DNA from: Lachnoclostridium sp. UBA7097
Lineage (GTDB): Bacteria; Bacillota; Clostridia; Lachnospirales; Lachnospiraceae
DNA: 29,305 nucleotides
Assembly (NCBI GenBank): GCA_002499945.1
Contig: DKYP01000086.1
Span: 1-29,305 of the forward strand
Direction of reading: 5' to 3'
This document shows positions 16,361 through 22,577 of this stretch, piece by piece. The stretch's first letter is position 1, and each line of letters opens with the position of its first letter. Under the pieces are notes generated by a model that worked only from the letters and a program-made list of their open reading frames with translations, searched no databases and had not been told where the DNA came from. A program made the position numbers and the translations under genes.

Positions 16361-17794
16361 TTGATACGCGAAAACCAAAAACTGCTTAATATTATGCATA
16401 TTATAATTGATGCAATTATTATAGCCTTTTCATTTCTGCTTGCTTACCAGCTCAGGTTTGATGACACATGGAGCCCTCTTATAAAGTACAATATTATAAG
16501 GCCTCCTTTTGGATATTATAAATCGCTTGAAGAATACCGCAACATGCTTATTATGCTTATCCCATGTTATATTATTATATACTATATATGCGGAATGTAT
16601 GACCCGAAGCGTACTTCTGGCAGGCGTTCAGAATTATTCAGCCTTATTAAAGCAAGTATCCTTGGTATGCTTTATACTGTTGCAATACTATACTTCCTTT
16701 TAAGGGAAAATAACTATGCACGCCTTTTCCTTGGTATCTTTGTTGTATTAAACATAAGCATTGATTATATGTTCAGGCTTTTTGTAATTAAAATGCTGCG
16801 CAGGATGAGAAGGGCAGGCAAAAACCTTAAACATATACTGATTGTAGGATACAGCCGTACTGCCAAAGGGTATATTGACAGGCTTCGCTCACATCCCGAC
16901 TGGGGATATTCCATACACGGGCTGCTTGACGATAACCAGCCTGCAGGTGAAACATACCGCAATGTACAGATTATCGGCAAAATTGACAGGCTGCCAGAAC
17001 TCTTATCCTCTAATGAGTATGATGAAATTGCAATAACACTTGGAATTGATGAGTACAGCAAGCTTGAAAAAATTGTTGCAATATGTGAGAAATCAGGTGT
17101 GCATACTAAGTTTATTCCTGACTACAATAATATTATACCTACAAAGCCTTATACAGAAGACCTTGACGGAATTCCTGTTATACATGTACGCCATGTCCCG
17201 TTAAGTTCTTCATTTAATAAAGTCCTGAAAAGATGTGTTGATATATTTGGTGCAATTGTTGCAATTATAGTATTCTGTATACCAATGCTTGCCAGTGCTG
17301 TTATTATTAAGATAACCTCACCAGGCCCCCTTATATTCAAACAGAAAAGAATAGGGCTTCATAACAGGGAATTTTCAATTTATAAATTCCGTTCCATGAA
17401 AGTACAGGAAGAAAGTAAAGAGAAAAAAGCATGGACTACAGAAAATGACCCACGTGTTACTAAATTTGGCAGGTTTATGCGCAAAACAAATATTGATGAA
17501 CTGCCACAGCTTTTTAATGTTTTAAAAGGTGATATGAGCCTTGTAGGGCCAAGGCCTGAACGCCCGTATTTTGTAGATAAATTTAAGGAAGAAATCCCAA
17601 GGTATATGGTAAAACACCAGGTACGCCCTGGAATGACGGGCTGGGCACAGGTCAATGGCTACAGGGGCGACACATCCATTACAAAACGTATTGAATGTGA
17701 TTTATATTATGTTGAAAACTGGTCAATGTTTCTGGATTTTAAAATACTTTTCCTTACATTTTTCGGCAACAACGTAAATAAAAACGCATACTGA
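16361..17794 (+). CDS. Polyprenyl-phosphate sugar-1-phosphate transferase (WcaJ/TIGR03025 type)
   Basis: A 477-residue membrane enzyme that starts a glycan repeat by moving hexose-1-phosphate from UDP-sugar to undecaprenyl phosphate. The N-terminal half has four membrane helices (first about 8-27), then a cytosolic Rossmann-like region (about 150-240); the C-terminal Bac_transf domain (about 285-472) has a re-entrant helix and the motifs KFRSM, the acidic pair in NIDELPQL, SLVGPRPERP and MTGWAQVNGYRG. Length is normal. The start is TTG, with AAGGTGG 4 bases upstream. No other polysaccharide genes follow; instead a two-component system is 18 bp downstream. The product (capsule, exopolysaccharide or wall glycan) and the exact sugar cannot be told. 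Confidence 0.93.
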   Translation: MIRENQKLLNIMHIIIDAIIIAFSFLLAYQLRFDDTWSPLIKYNIIRPPFGYYKSLEEYRNMLIMLIPCYIIIYYICGMYDPKRTSGRRSELFSLIKASILGMLYTVAILYFLLRENNYARLFLGIFVVLNISIDYMFRLFVIKMLRRMRRAGKNLKHILIVGYSRTAKGYIDRLRSHPDWGYSIHGLLDDNQPAGETYRNVQIIGKIDRLPELLSSNEYDEIAITLGIDEYSKLEKIVAICEKSGVHTKFIPDYNNIIPTKPYTEDLDGIPVIHVRHVPLSSSFNKVLKRCVDIFGAIVAIIVFCIPMLASAVIIKITSPGPLIFKQKRIGLHNREFSIYKFRSMKVQEESKEKKAWTTENDPRVTKFGRFMRKTNIDELPQLFNVLKGDMSLVGPRPERPYFVDKFKEEIPRYMVKHQVRPGMTGWAQVNGYRGDTSITKRIECDLYYVENWSMFLDFKILFLTFFGNNVNKNAY

Positions 17795-17812
17795 TGAAAA
17801 GGGGGATTATTA

Positions 17813-19369
17813 TTGAAAATACGCGGCAGGCTTATTGTTGCCTTCCTTATAATGACAGTTTTCCCATTATGTGCAGGTGCAATAAGCTTTCACAGGACAG
17901 TACAGATACAGACAGACACCATTATTTCATACTACAGCGCTGACCCTGCTGATTATGAAACTTATGGTTTTATATCCAATCCTGTACAGGTGCTTTATAA
18001 AATTACAGCAAGGGATTTTAAAACTATTTCTGATATTGCGGACAAAAACCCTGATAAACTTCTTGACAAAGACGCAATACAGTCCATTACAAAAACACTT
18101 GCAGGCAGGGACACCTTTATAATTATAAGATACAATAATGATGAATTTTACATTGGTGACAAAGAATGTTATGATAAAATGTCTACACTTCCTTATTTTA
18201 CAGAATACAGGGAAAACAGTAATTATATATCACTTGACACCAAAAATTCCCTGTTAATACGTGGCAAAGACTTTTATTTTACAGATAAAACAGAAGGCCA
18301 GTTCTATCTTGTAACTGACCTGTCAAAACTTATGCCCTACTGGAGAAATTCCCTGCGTGACATTATGGCATGTTTCCTGGCAATTATTGTTATAACCGGG
18401 ACAATCCTTATACTCTGGCTTTACCACAGCATTGTAAAGCCGCTTGATATCCTCCATATTGCCACAATGCAGATAGGTGCAGGAAACCTTGATAACCCTG
18501 TACGTGTAACCTCTTCTGATGAAATCGGGGAACTCTGCCGTGATTTTGAAGAAATGCGTATAAGGCTTAAATCAATACTTGAAGAAAGAATACAGTATGA
18601 ACAGAATACCCGTGATATGATGGGCAGCATATCACATGACTTAAAAACGCCCCTTACTGCAATTAAAGGCTATGCAGAAGGACTTCTTGACGGTGTTGCA
18701 TCAACTCCTGGCAAACAGGAGAAATACCTTAAAACAATTATTGCCAAAGCTGTAGATATGACATACCTTGTAGATGAACTATCACTTTTTGCCAAAATAG
18801 AACAAAATGCGCTTCCATATAATTTTACAGTCCTGGATATTGGTGAATATTTTGATGACTGCATTGATGAAATTGCATTTGACCTGGAATCGCATGGTAT
18901 CAAGGTTGAATATGAAAATAATACTGGTGCAGGCACTCTTATCACTGCTGACCCAGAACAGCTTAAACGTGTTATTAACAATATAACTGGCAATTCTGTT
19001 AAATATATGGATAAAACAGGCGGCTCCGTCAGGATAACAATAAGCAATGTTATACCACCACCTGTTTCCCCGCCTTTGTACCGCCAGATTAATGAAGATG
19101 GCACAGATGTTTTGCCGCCAAAGGTACAGGAAGAATTTATACAGGTAGAAATATCTGACAATGGCCCTGGAATTGATAAAAGGGATTTGCCATTTATATT
19201 TGACCGCTTTTACCGGGCTGATGCCTCACGCAATTCTTCAAAAGGCGGCAGCGGGCTGGGGCTTGCCATTGTACAAAAAATCATATCAGACCACAACGGG
19301 AAAATATGGGCAGCAAGCACACTGGGCAAAGGGACTTCTGTTTATTTTACCCTTAAAAAGAAAACCTGA
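17813..19369 (+). CDS. Membrane sensor histidine kinase (HisKA/HATPase)
   Basis: A 518-residue sensor with a membrane helix at about 7-25, an extracellular domain of about 155 residues, a second helix at about 185-207, a HAMP linker (about 208-260), the phosphorylated His275 in SISHDLKTP, and an ATPase domain with the N box (NNITGNSVKYMD), DNGPGID, FDRFYRAD and GSGLGLAIV. A proline-rich insert (VIPPPVSPPLY and following residues) lies between N and G boxes. The start is TTG behind AAGGGGG. It sits between the sugar transferase and a response regulator, so it probably senses the envelope. The order kinase-then-regulator is the reverse of the commonest OmpR layout. Confidence 0.95.
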   Translation: MKIRGRLIVAFLIMTVFPLCAGAISFHRTVQIQTDTIISYYSADPADYETYGFISNPVQVLYKITARDFKTISDIADKNPDKLLDKDAIQSITKTLAGRDTFIIIRYNNDEFYIGDKECYDKMSTLPYFTEYRENSNYISLDTKNSLLIRGKDFYFTDKTEGQFYLVTDLSKLMPYWRNSLRDIMACFLAIIVITGTILILWLYHSIVKPLDILHIATMQIGAGNLDNPVRVTSSDEIGELCRDFEEMRIRLKSILEERIQYEQNTRDMMGSISHDLKTPLTAIKGYAEGLLDGVASTPGKQEKYLKTIIAKAVDMTYLVDELSLFAKIEQNALPYNFTVLDIGEYFDDCIDEIAFDLESHGIKVEYENNTGAGTLITADPEQLKRVINNITGNSVKYMDKTGGSVRITISNVIPPPVSPPLYRQINEDGTDVLPPKVQEEFIQVEISDNGPGIDKRDLPFIFDRFYRADASRNSSKGGSGLGLAIVQKIISDHNGKIWAASTLGKGTSVYFTLKKKT

Positions 19370-19454
19370 TATACAAACCAGAAACTTTTATTATTGTAAC
19401 ATAATAGAATAATAATTTTTAACCATATATAAATTAAAATAATGGAGGGCTACT

Positions 19455-20144
19455 ATGAATAAAATACTTATTATTGAAGATGAATCTTCTATTGCCGAAC
19501 TTGAAAAAGATTACCTTGAATTAAGTGGTTTTGAAGTAACAATAGAATCTGACGGGAGTTCTGGCGCTGCACATGCAATAGACGAGGATTTTGACCTTAT
19601 TATACTTGACCTTATGCTTCCTGGAATGGATGGCTTTGAAATATGCAGCCTTATAAGGGAGAAAAAGGACACACCTGTAATTATTGTTTCTGCTAAAAAA
19701 GATGATATTGATAAAATAAGGGGGCTTGGGATAGGTGCTGATGATTATATGACTAAGCCATTCAGCCCTAGCGAGCTTGTGGCAAGGGTTAAAGCACATC
19801 TTGCACGTTATAAGCGCCTTACAACCGCAGGTACAAAGGAAAATGAAGTTATAGAAATACGCGGGCTTAAAATCGATAAAACAGCACGGCGGGTATATAT
19901 AAACGGCGAGGAGAAAAACTTTACCACCAAAGAATTTGATTTACTCACATTCCTTGCCCAAAACCCGAACCATGTATATTCCAAAGAAGAACTTTTTAAA
20001 GAAATATGGGAACTTGAGTCTGTTGGGGATATTGCCACCGTTACAGTACATATCAAGAAGATACGTGAAAAAATCGAAGAATCAACTGCAAAACCACAAT
20101 ATATAGAAACAATATGGGGAGTAGGCTACAGGTTTAAAATGTAG
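19455..20144 (+). CDS. OmpR-family response regulator
   Basis: A 229-residue two-domain regulator. The receiver (1-120) has the acidic pair in IEDE, the phosphoacceptor Asp52 in ILDLMLPG, and Lys in TKPFSP. The winged-helix DNA-binding domain (about 130-228) shows FTTKEFDLL, the VTVHIKKIREKI recognition helix and IWGVGYRF. The ATG has GGAGGG 6 bases upstream. An 85-bp AT-rich gap separates it from the kinase, longer than needed for a simple operon, so a weak internal promoter is possible though I found no good one. Partner of the upstream kinase; targets unknown, with the transferase and the divergent htrA operon as natural candidates. Confidence 0.96.
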   Translation: MNKILIIEDESSIAELEKDYLELSGFEVTIESDGSSGAAHAIDEDFDLIILDLMLPGMDGFEICSLIREKKDTPVIIVSAKKDDIDKIRGLGIGADDYMTKPFSPSELVARVKAHLARYKRLTTAGTKENEVIEIRGLKIDKTARRVYINGEEKNFTTKEFDLLTFLAQNPNHVYSKEELFKEIWELESVGDIATVTVHIKKIREKIEESTAKPQYIETIWGVGYRFKM

Positions 20145-20190
20145 ACATGCTATATAAAAACCATCCCGGCTTACAGGTTCCTTATGGATA

Positions 20191-20237
20191 AATTACCATG
20201 CAGACTTTCTTTTAAGAAACCTGCATGGTAATTTTCT
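20191..20237 (+). terminator. Terminator behind the response regulator
   Basis: A perfect 13-bp stem, AATTACCATGCAG (20191-20203) with 20221-20233, plus an inner TTTCTT/AAGAAA stem (206-211 and 214-219 of the 20-kb block) on a 2-base loop, followed by TTTTC counting the last stem bases. It ends the plus-strand operon before the converging minus-strand genes. Confidence 0.7.
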
Positions 20238-20305
20238 ATATAAAGTTTAATTACAGGTAAGATTTTATCCACTATTGCCATAAGAATAAATCCTTACATA
20301 TTTTT

Positions 20306-20899
20306 TCATCTGTCCTGCAATCCACAGTCTGCTCCCTGTAATTTTCTTTTTATACTTCCTGTTTTCCTGCAATATAATAACAGAAGCTTCCATGCACCCC
20401 TGCCAGCCAGATATAATAAAATACCACTAAGAGCCGTAATAGCAAAACCCAGCACAGGATTAAAATTTTCAATTCCATTAAAACATACATTTATATTTTC
20501 CACATATGGAATATTAAGATTAAAAACATTATCCACCATTTTAATAAATCCAAGAACAGGCATAGCAGCCCCAAAGAAAATAAAAGAAGGGGCAATTATA
20601 CCTAAACATGGAATTATAAACATCCCTGAAAGCCCGGCAACACTATAAAATGCACATACTAAAAGAAACTTATTCCAACTAACCCCTTTTTCCTCTGAAA
20701 GTATATCTGCAAGATATGCCTTTGCCAAATCCCCAGGTTTGCCAAGCCTTTCAATAATCTCATCAGGATTCTTGCCATTGTTTTGTAATTCACATATACC
20801 ACTTTTTATTTCTTTTAATATATCAGTACGTTCAGACACTGGAACACGTTTTAAATACTTCTCTACCTTTTCAAGATAAGTTTCAAGAACCTTTTCCAT
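20306..20899 (-). CDS. HAAS/DUF1700-like membrane protein
   Basis: A 197-residue protein. The first 80 residues are helical and charged, with the pattern of the HAAS domain (YLEKVEKYLKRVP, DILKEIKSGICE, IIERLGKPGDLAKAYL); three or so membrane helices follow (about 85-105, 107-128, 155-175) and a basic tail. HAAS proteins typically form a pair with a PadR regulator, and that is the case here: this ATG lies 5 bases behind the PadR stop, with AAAGGAGAG inside the end of the PadR gene. The function of the family is unsettled; binding to or modulating the partner regulator at the membrane is a common proposal. I do not see the DUF4097 adhesin-like gene that often follows. Confidence 0.8.
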   Translation of the reverse strand: MEKVLETYLEKVEKYLKRVPVSERTDILKEIKSGICELQNNGKNPDEIIERLGKPGDLAKAYLADILSEEKGVSWNKFLLVCAFYSVAGLSGMFIIPCLGIIAPSFIFFGAAMPVLGFIKMVDNVFNLNIPYVENINVCFNGIENFNPVLGFAITALSGILLYLAGRGAWKLLLLYCRKTGSIKRKLQGADCGLQDR

Positions 20900-20903
20900 A
20901 ATA

Positions 20904-21236
20904 TCACTCTCCTTTAATCCCTTCAACTGCTGTTAATAAATTACTCCATTCATGTTCCATAGCTGCAAGATATTCATTCCCCTTATCTGTAATAGAATAG
21001 TATTTTCTTGGCGGAAGCCCTTCTGTGGTTTCCTGCCAGAATGATGATAAAAAACCATCTTTTAAAAGCCGTCTTAAAAGTGGGTATATTGTACTCTCCT
21101 TTGCAGATAAAACATCCCATTTGTCAAGCTTATTAATAATCTCATAGCCATAATACGGTCTTTTACTTATCATAAGTAATATACAAAACTCAAGAGTCCC
21201 TCTTTTAATCTGGGACTTCCAGCTGTCAACATTCAT
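20904..21236 (-). CDS. PadR-family transcriptional regulator
   Basis: A 110-residue winged-helix repressor of the short PadR type. Visible features are RGTLEFCILLMI, the YGYEIINKL helix, the recognition segment with STIYPLLRRLLKDGFL, and the wing GLPPRKYYSITDKG, all near-consensus. A short C-terminal dimerisation helix follows. The ATG has AAAGGAGGCGG upstream. It is the first gene of a two-gene operon with the HAAS-like protein, and the promoter carries repeated sequence motifs, which suggests self-repression. PadR proteins respond to small molecules such as phenolic acids or antibiotics; the ligand here is unknown. Confidence 0.94.
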   Translation of the reverse strand: MNVDSWKSQIKRGTLEFCILLMISKRPYYGYEIINKLDKWDVLSAKESTIYPLLRRLLKDGFLSSFWQETTEGLPPRKYYSITDKGNEYLAAMEHEWSNLLTAVEGIKGE

Positions 21237-21257
21237 CAGTCCGCCTCCTTTATATAT

Positions 21258-21296
21258 ATCGTACCATACAGTATATAGATTGTCAACAGTATATAG
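21258..21296 (-). promoter_or_regulatory. padR promoter with repeated operator motifs
   Basis: Minus-strand TTGACA (21286-21281), 17 bp, TACGAT (21263-21258). The 11-mer CTATATACTGT occurs twice as a direct repeat with an 18-bp period (21296-21286 and 21278-21268), the first copy ending on the first base of the -35 and the second filling the spacer. The second copy is also half of a loose palindrome, TATATACTGTA-tgg-TACGATATATA, over the -10. The arrangement fits a repressor binding site, most simply PadR itself. Confidence 0.6.
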
Positions 21297-21307
21297 GAAA
21301 TAAAGTA

Positions 21308-21336
21308 TTGAATTATAAATTTTGGCATGTTATAAT
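21308..21336 (+). promoter_or_regulatory. Promoter in front of a decayed gene
   Basis: TTGAAT (21308-21313), 17 bp, perfect TATAAT (21331-21336). It points into the broken coding remnant that begins around 21349 and is therefore either a relic or drives a short RNA. Confidence 0.45.
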
Positions 21337-21348
21337 CCACTAAAAAAT

Positions 21349-21616
21349 GAAACAATTGACGGAATTTCAAATGTTATTAACTTAGAGAATGAATTATTAC
21401 TGGAAATCCAAATGGAAAAACAATATATTTCCTGTTAATAAATGATGATAAAAAAATGCATATCTTATAGAATTAAAAGGATATGAAAAATACTACAGAA
21501 TTGTATACCATGCTAACACGCATGCAATACATGGCAGCAGGTATACAAAATTTGCAGCCAGAAAAGGTATTAAATATGTAAAAGCAAAAACCAGTTTTAT
21601 CGAAGAAAATATTTAA
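21349..21616 (+). pseudogene. Fragment of an unknown protein gene, frameshifted
   Basis: Three short coding stretches lie in successive frames. From 21349 the first reads ETIDGISNVINLENELLLE and meets stops at about 21436; a second frame gives LLINDDKKM; the third (21458-21616) gives AYLIELKGYEKYYRIVYHAN followed by THAIHGSRYTKFAARKG and ends ...KTSFIEENI with TAA. No start codon or ribosome binding site serves the last piece. The amino acid composition is protein-like and the pieces join in a sensible order, so at least two frameshifts have broken one gene. The end has a faint likeness to DUF2325-type proteins (His and small-residue pattern), which I would not rely on. The remnant abuts the first structured repeat. 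Confidence 0.55.
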
Positions 21617-21620
21617 TAAA

Positions 21621-21786
21621 CCCCATGCCGCCGCCTTTTGGCTGGCGGCACAAATAGCATAGCGTATCAATACGCTTTAGAAAAATGCCGCTTTTGCATT
21701 TTTCCAAATACAAACTCTGTTTGTATTGTTGAAGTGTAATCCTTCTTAGGTTGCGTTTTTTGCAGCCTTAGAAGGATTTTTCAACC
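21621..21786 (-). repeat. Structured repeat, copy 1 (downstream of the XRE gene)
   Basis: On the minus strand this 166-bp copy starts 13 bp behind the XRE gene. It contains: a long hairpin (21785-21728) with outer GTTGAA/TTCAAC and inner AATCCTTCT/AGAAGGATT stems; an AATACAAAC/GTTTGTATT hairpin (21727-21707) absent from copy 2; a 9-bp GAAAAATGC/GCATTTTTC hairpin (21704-21680); an AGCGTAT/ATACGCT hairpin (21676-21661), also absent from copy 2; and a TGCCGCC/GGCGGCA hairpin (21650-21626). It ends with GGCGGCATGGGG. Copy 2 at 22336-22455 has the same order, the same orientation and different bases in most stems. The element ends where the decayed gene fragment begins. Confidence 0.75.
21746..21784 (-). 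CDS. Possible 12-residue peptide MKNPSKAAKNAT (copy 1)
   Basis: A TTG start at 21784 lies 7 bases behind AGGA and opens 12 codons ending in TAA. The peptide MKNPSKAAKNAT closely matches MKNTSNAVKNTA in copy 2 (8 of 12 identical), with the same length and the same position within its repeat. The reading frame runs through the left arm and loop of the long hairpin and stops in its right arm. It lies 14 bp behind the XRE stop codon. Whether it is translated is not known; conservation could also come from the RNA fold alone. Confidence 0.35.
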   Translation of the reverse strand: MKNPSKAAKNAT

Positions 21787-21798
21787 TATATTCCTGGC

Positions 21799-22008
21799 TT
21801 AGTCAAAGTAAAACAATTCTTCAAATTTTTTATCTAATGCAATACATAATACCAGGGCAAGTTTAGCAGTTGGGTTAAACTGCCCTGTTTCTATTGAACT
21901 GATGGTATTTCTTGAAACTCCTGTAAGGCTGGCAAGCTGGCTCTGGGATAATTTCTTCTCCATGCGGGCAGCTTTGAGCCTGTTTTTTAATATAAGTTTA
22001 TCATCCAT
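21799..22008 (-). CDS. XRE-family helix-turn-helix regulator
   Basis: A 69-residue protein that is a single Cro/CI-type domain: LKNRLKAARMEKKLSQSQLA, then the turn and recognition helix TGVSRNTISSIETGQFNP, then TAKLALVLCIALDKKFEELFYFD. This short Cro-like type is common in Firmicutes. The ATG is 14 bp behind the upstream gene, with a modest AGGTAGAG ribosome binding site, so the two are one operon. Likely DNA targets are the promoter dyad at 22477-22527 or sites near it, by analogy with self-regulating XRE proteins; this is inference. Confidence 0.93.
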   Translation of the reverse strand: MDDKLILKNRLKAARMEKKLSQSQLASLTGVSRNTISSIETGQFNPTAKLALVLCIALDKKFEELFYFD

Positions 22009-22022
22009 AATCTCTACCTGCT

Positions 22023-22328
22023 TTAATGCCCCATAAAAAACCTTACAGTTGCAAAAACCGCTATAGCAAATGTAATAACTGCCATAACAAGGTCATACCT
22101 CTCTTTTGTCCTGGCAAAACAATATATACGCCCAACAAATACGGACAAAGAAACCGTGGCACACAAATCCATGAATGGCTGGTTATCCATCTCCCTGATA
22201 AATGCAAAAAACGCCGCACTTATTACAAGGGTTATGTATGTCCATTTCATTGCCTTATCCCTTGTTTGTATTTCCATTTCATCACAGTTCTCTGCCCTGC
22301 TTCTTCTTAAAATCTCTTCTTTATCCAT
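22023..22328 (-). CDS. DUF6442-like small membrane protein
   Basis: A 101-residue protein starting MDKEEILRRSRAENCDEMEIQ, which resembles the opening of DUF6442 proteins. A hydrophilic head of about 28 residues is followed by helices at about 29-43, 52-68 and 78-97, separated by a basic RTKERYD loop. No function is established for this family; members are commonly beside a short XRE regulator, as here. The start codon lies 8 bases behind GGGGGA, just past a GC-rich hairpin (22356-22342) whose loop and right arm hold GGAGG. A six-codon frame MGDFYG begins inside that region and its stop overlaps this ATG, so initiation may be coupled or masked. Confidence 0.8.
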   Translation of the reverse strand: MDKEEILRRSRAENCDEMEIQTRDKAMKWTYITLVISAAFFAFIREMDNQPFMDLCATVSLSVFVGRIYCFARTKERYDLVMAVITFAIAVFATVRFFMGH

Positions 22329-22335
22329 AAAAATC

Positions 22336-22455
22336 CCCCATGCCGCCTCCGGCGGCTCAAATAGTGATGAAAAACGCTGGTTTTGCGTTTTTCCTGTGTG
22401 AAATTTAATACATCTTAGGCAGTGTTTTTTACTGCATTAGATGTATTTTTCACAC
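22336..22455 (-). repeat. Structured repeat, copy 2 (leader of the DUF6442-like gene)
   Basis: On the minus strand: a long hairpin (22455-22396) with outer GTGTGAA/TTCACAC and inner AATACATCT/AGATGTATT stems; a 9-bp GAAAAACGC/GCGTTTTTC hairpin (22393-22369); and GCCGCC-gga-GGCGGC (22356-22342), then CATGGGG. Compared with copy 1, the stems differ in sequence but keep pairing: CATCT for CTTCT with AGATG for AGAAG, ACGC for ATGC with GCGT for GCAT. The loop AAAAAAC and the segment CCTAAGA are the same in both. This copy occupies most of the 165-base leader between the consensus promoter and the gene. Confidence 0.75.
22415..22453 (-). CDS. Possible 12-residue leader peptide MKNTSNAVKNTA (copy 2)
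   Basis: A GTG start at 22453 sits 7 bases behind a full GGAGG (22465-22461) and opens 12 codons ending in TAA at 22417-22415. The strength and spacing of the ribosome binding site are as good as those of the real genes nearby. The frame runs through the long hairpin, so a translating ribosome would open it. That is the layout of a translational attenuator, in which stalling or finishing on the peptide changes the folding of the downstream hairpins. The match to the copy 1 peptide supports it; no stall motif is obvious. Confidence 0.45.
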   Translation of the reverse strand: MKNTSNAVKNTA

Positions 22456-22476
22456 TAACACCTCCAAAATTATTTG

Positions 22477-22528
22477 TGACAAGAAAACTTGGCATTTTTA
22501 TTATATTCCTGCCAAGTTTTCTTGTCAA
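22477..22528 (-). promoter_or_regulatory. Perfect consensus promoter inside an 18-bp inverted repeat
   Basis: Minus strand: TTGACA (22528-22523), 17 bp, TATAAT (22505-22500), a full match to the sigma-A consensus. The arms TGACAAGAAAACTTGGCA (22477-22494) and its exact complement (22510-22527) flank a 15-bp centre that holds the -10. Because the arms carry the -35, the plus strand also has GTGACA (22476-22481), 17 bp, TATTAT (22499-22504). The dyad can be an operator, or fold at the 5' end of the transcript. It drives the peptide/DUF6442-like/XRE unit leftwards; rightward transcription would be antisense to the ABC permease gene. Confidence 0.8.
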
Positions 22529-22577
22529 TACTTTTTGGGAAGTTATATCCTAATTCCAGCATAATCTGCAAAAAATT

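Noticed and set aside
21473..21670. 65-residue minus-strand frame across repeat copy 1 and the decayed gene
   Set aside because: It reads antisense through the remnant and through hairpin sequence, with no ribosome binding site.
22477..22527. Phase-variable invertible promoter
   Set aside because: Arms and promoter layout suggest it, but the 15-bp centre is too short for known site-specific inversion and no recombinase gene is nearby. A reversed centre would still leave promoters on both strands.
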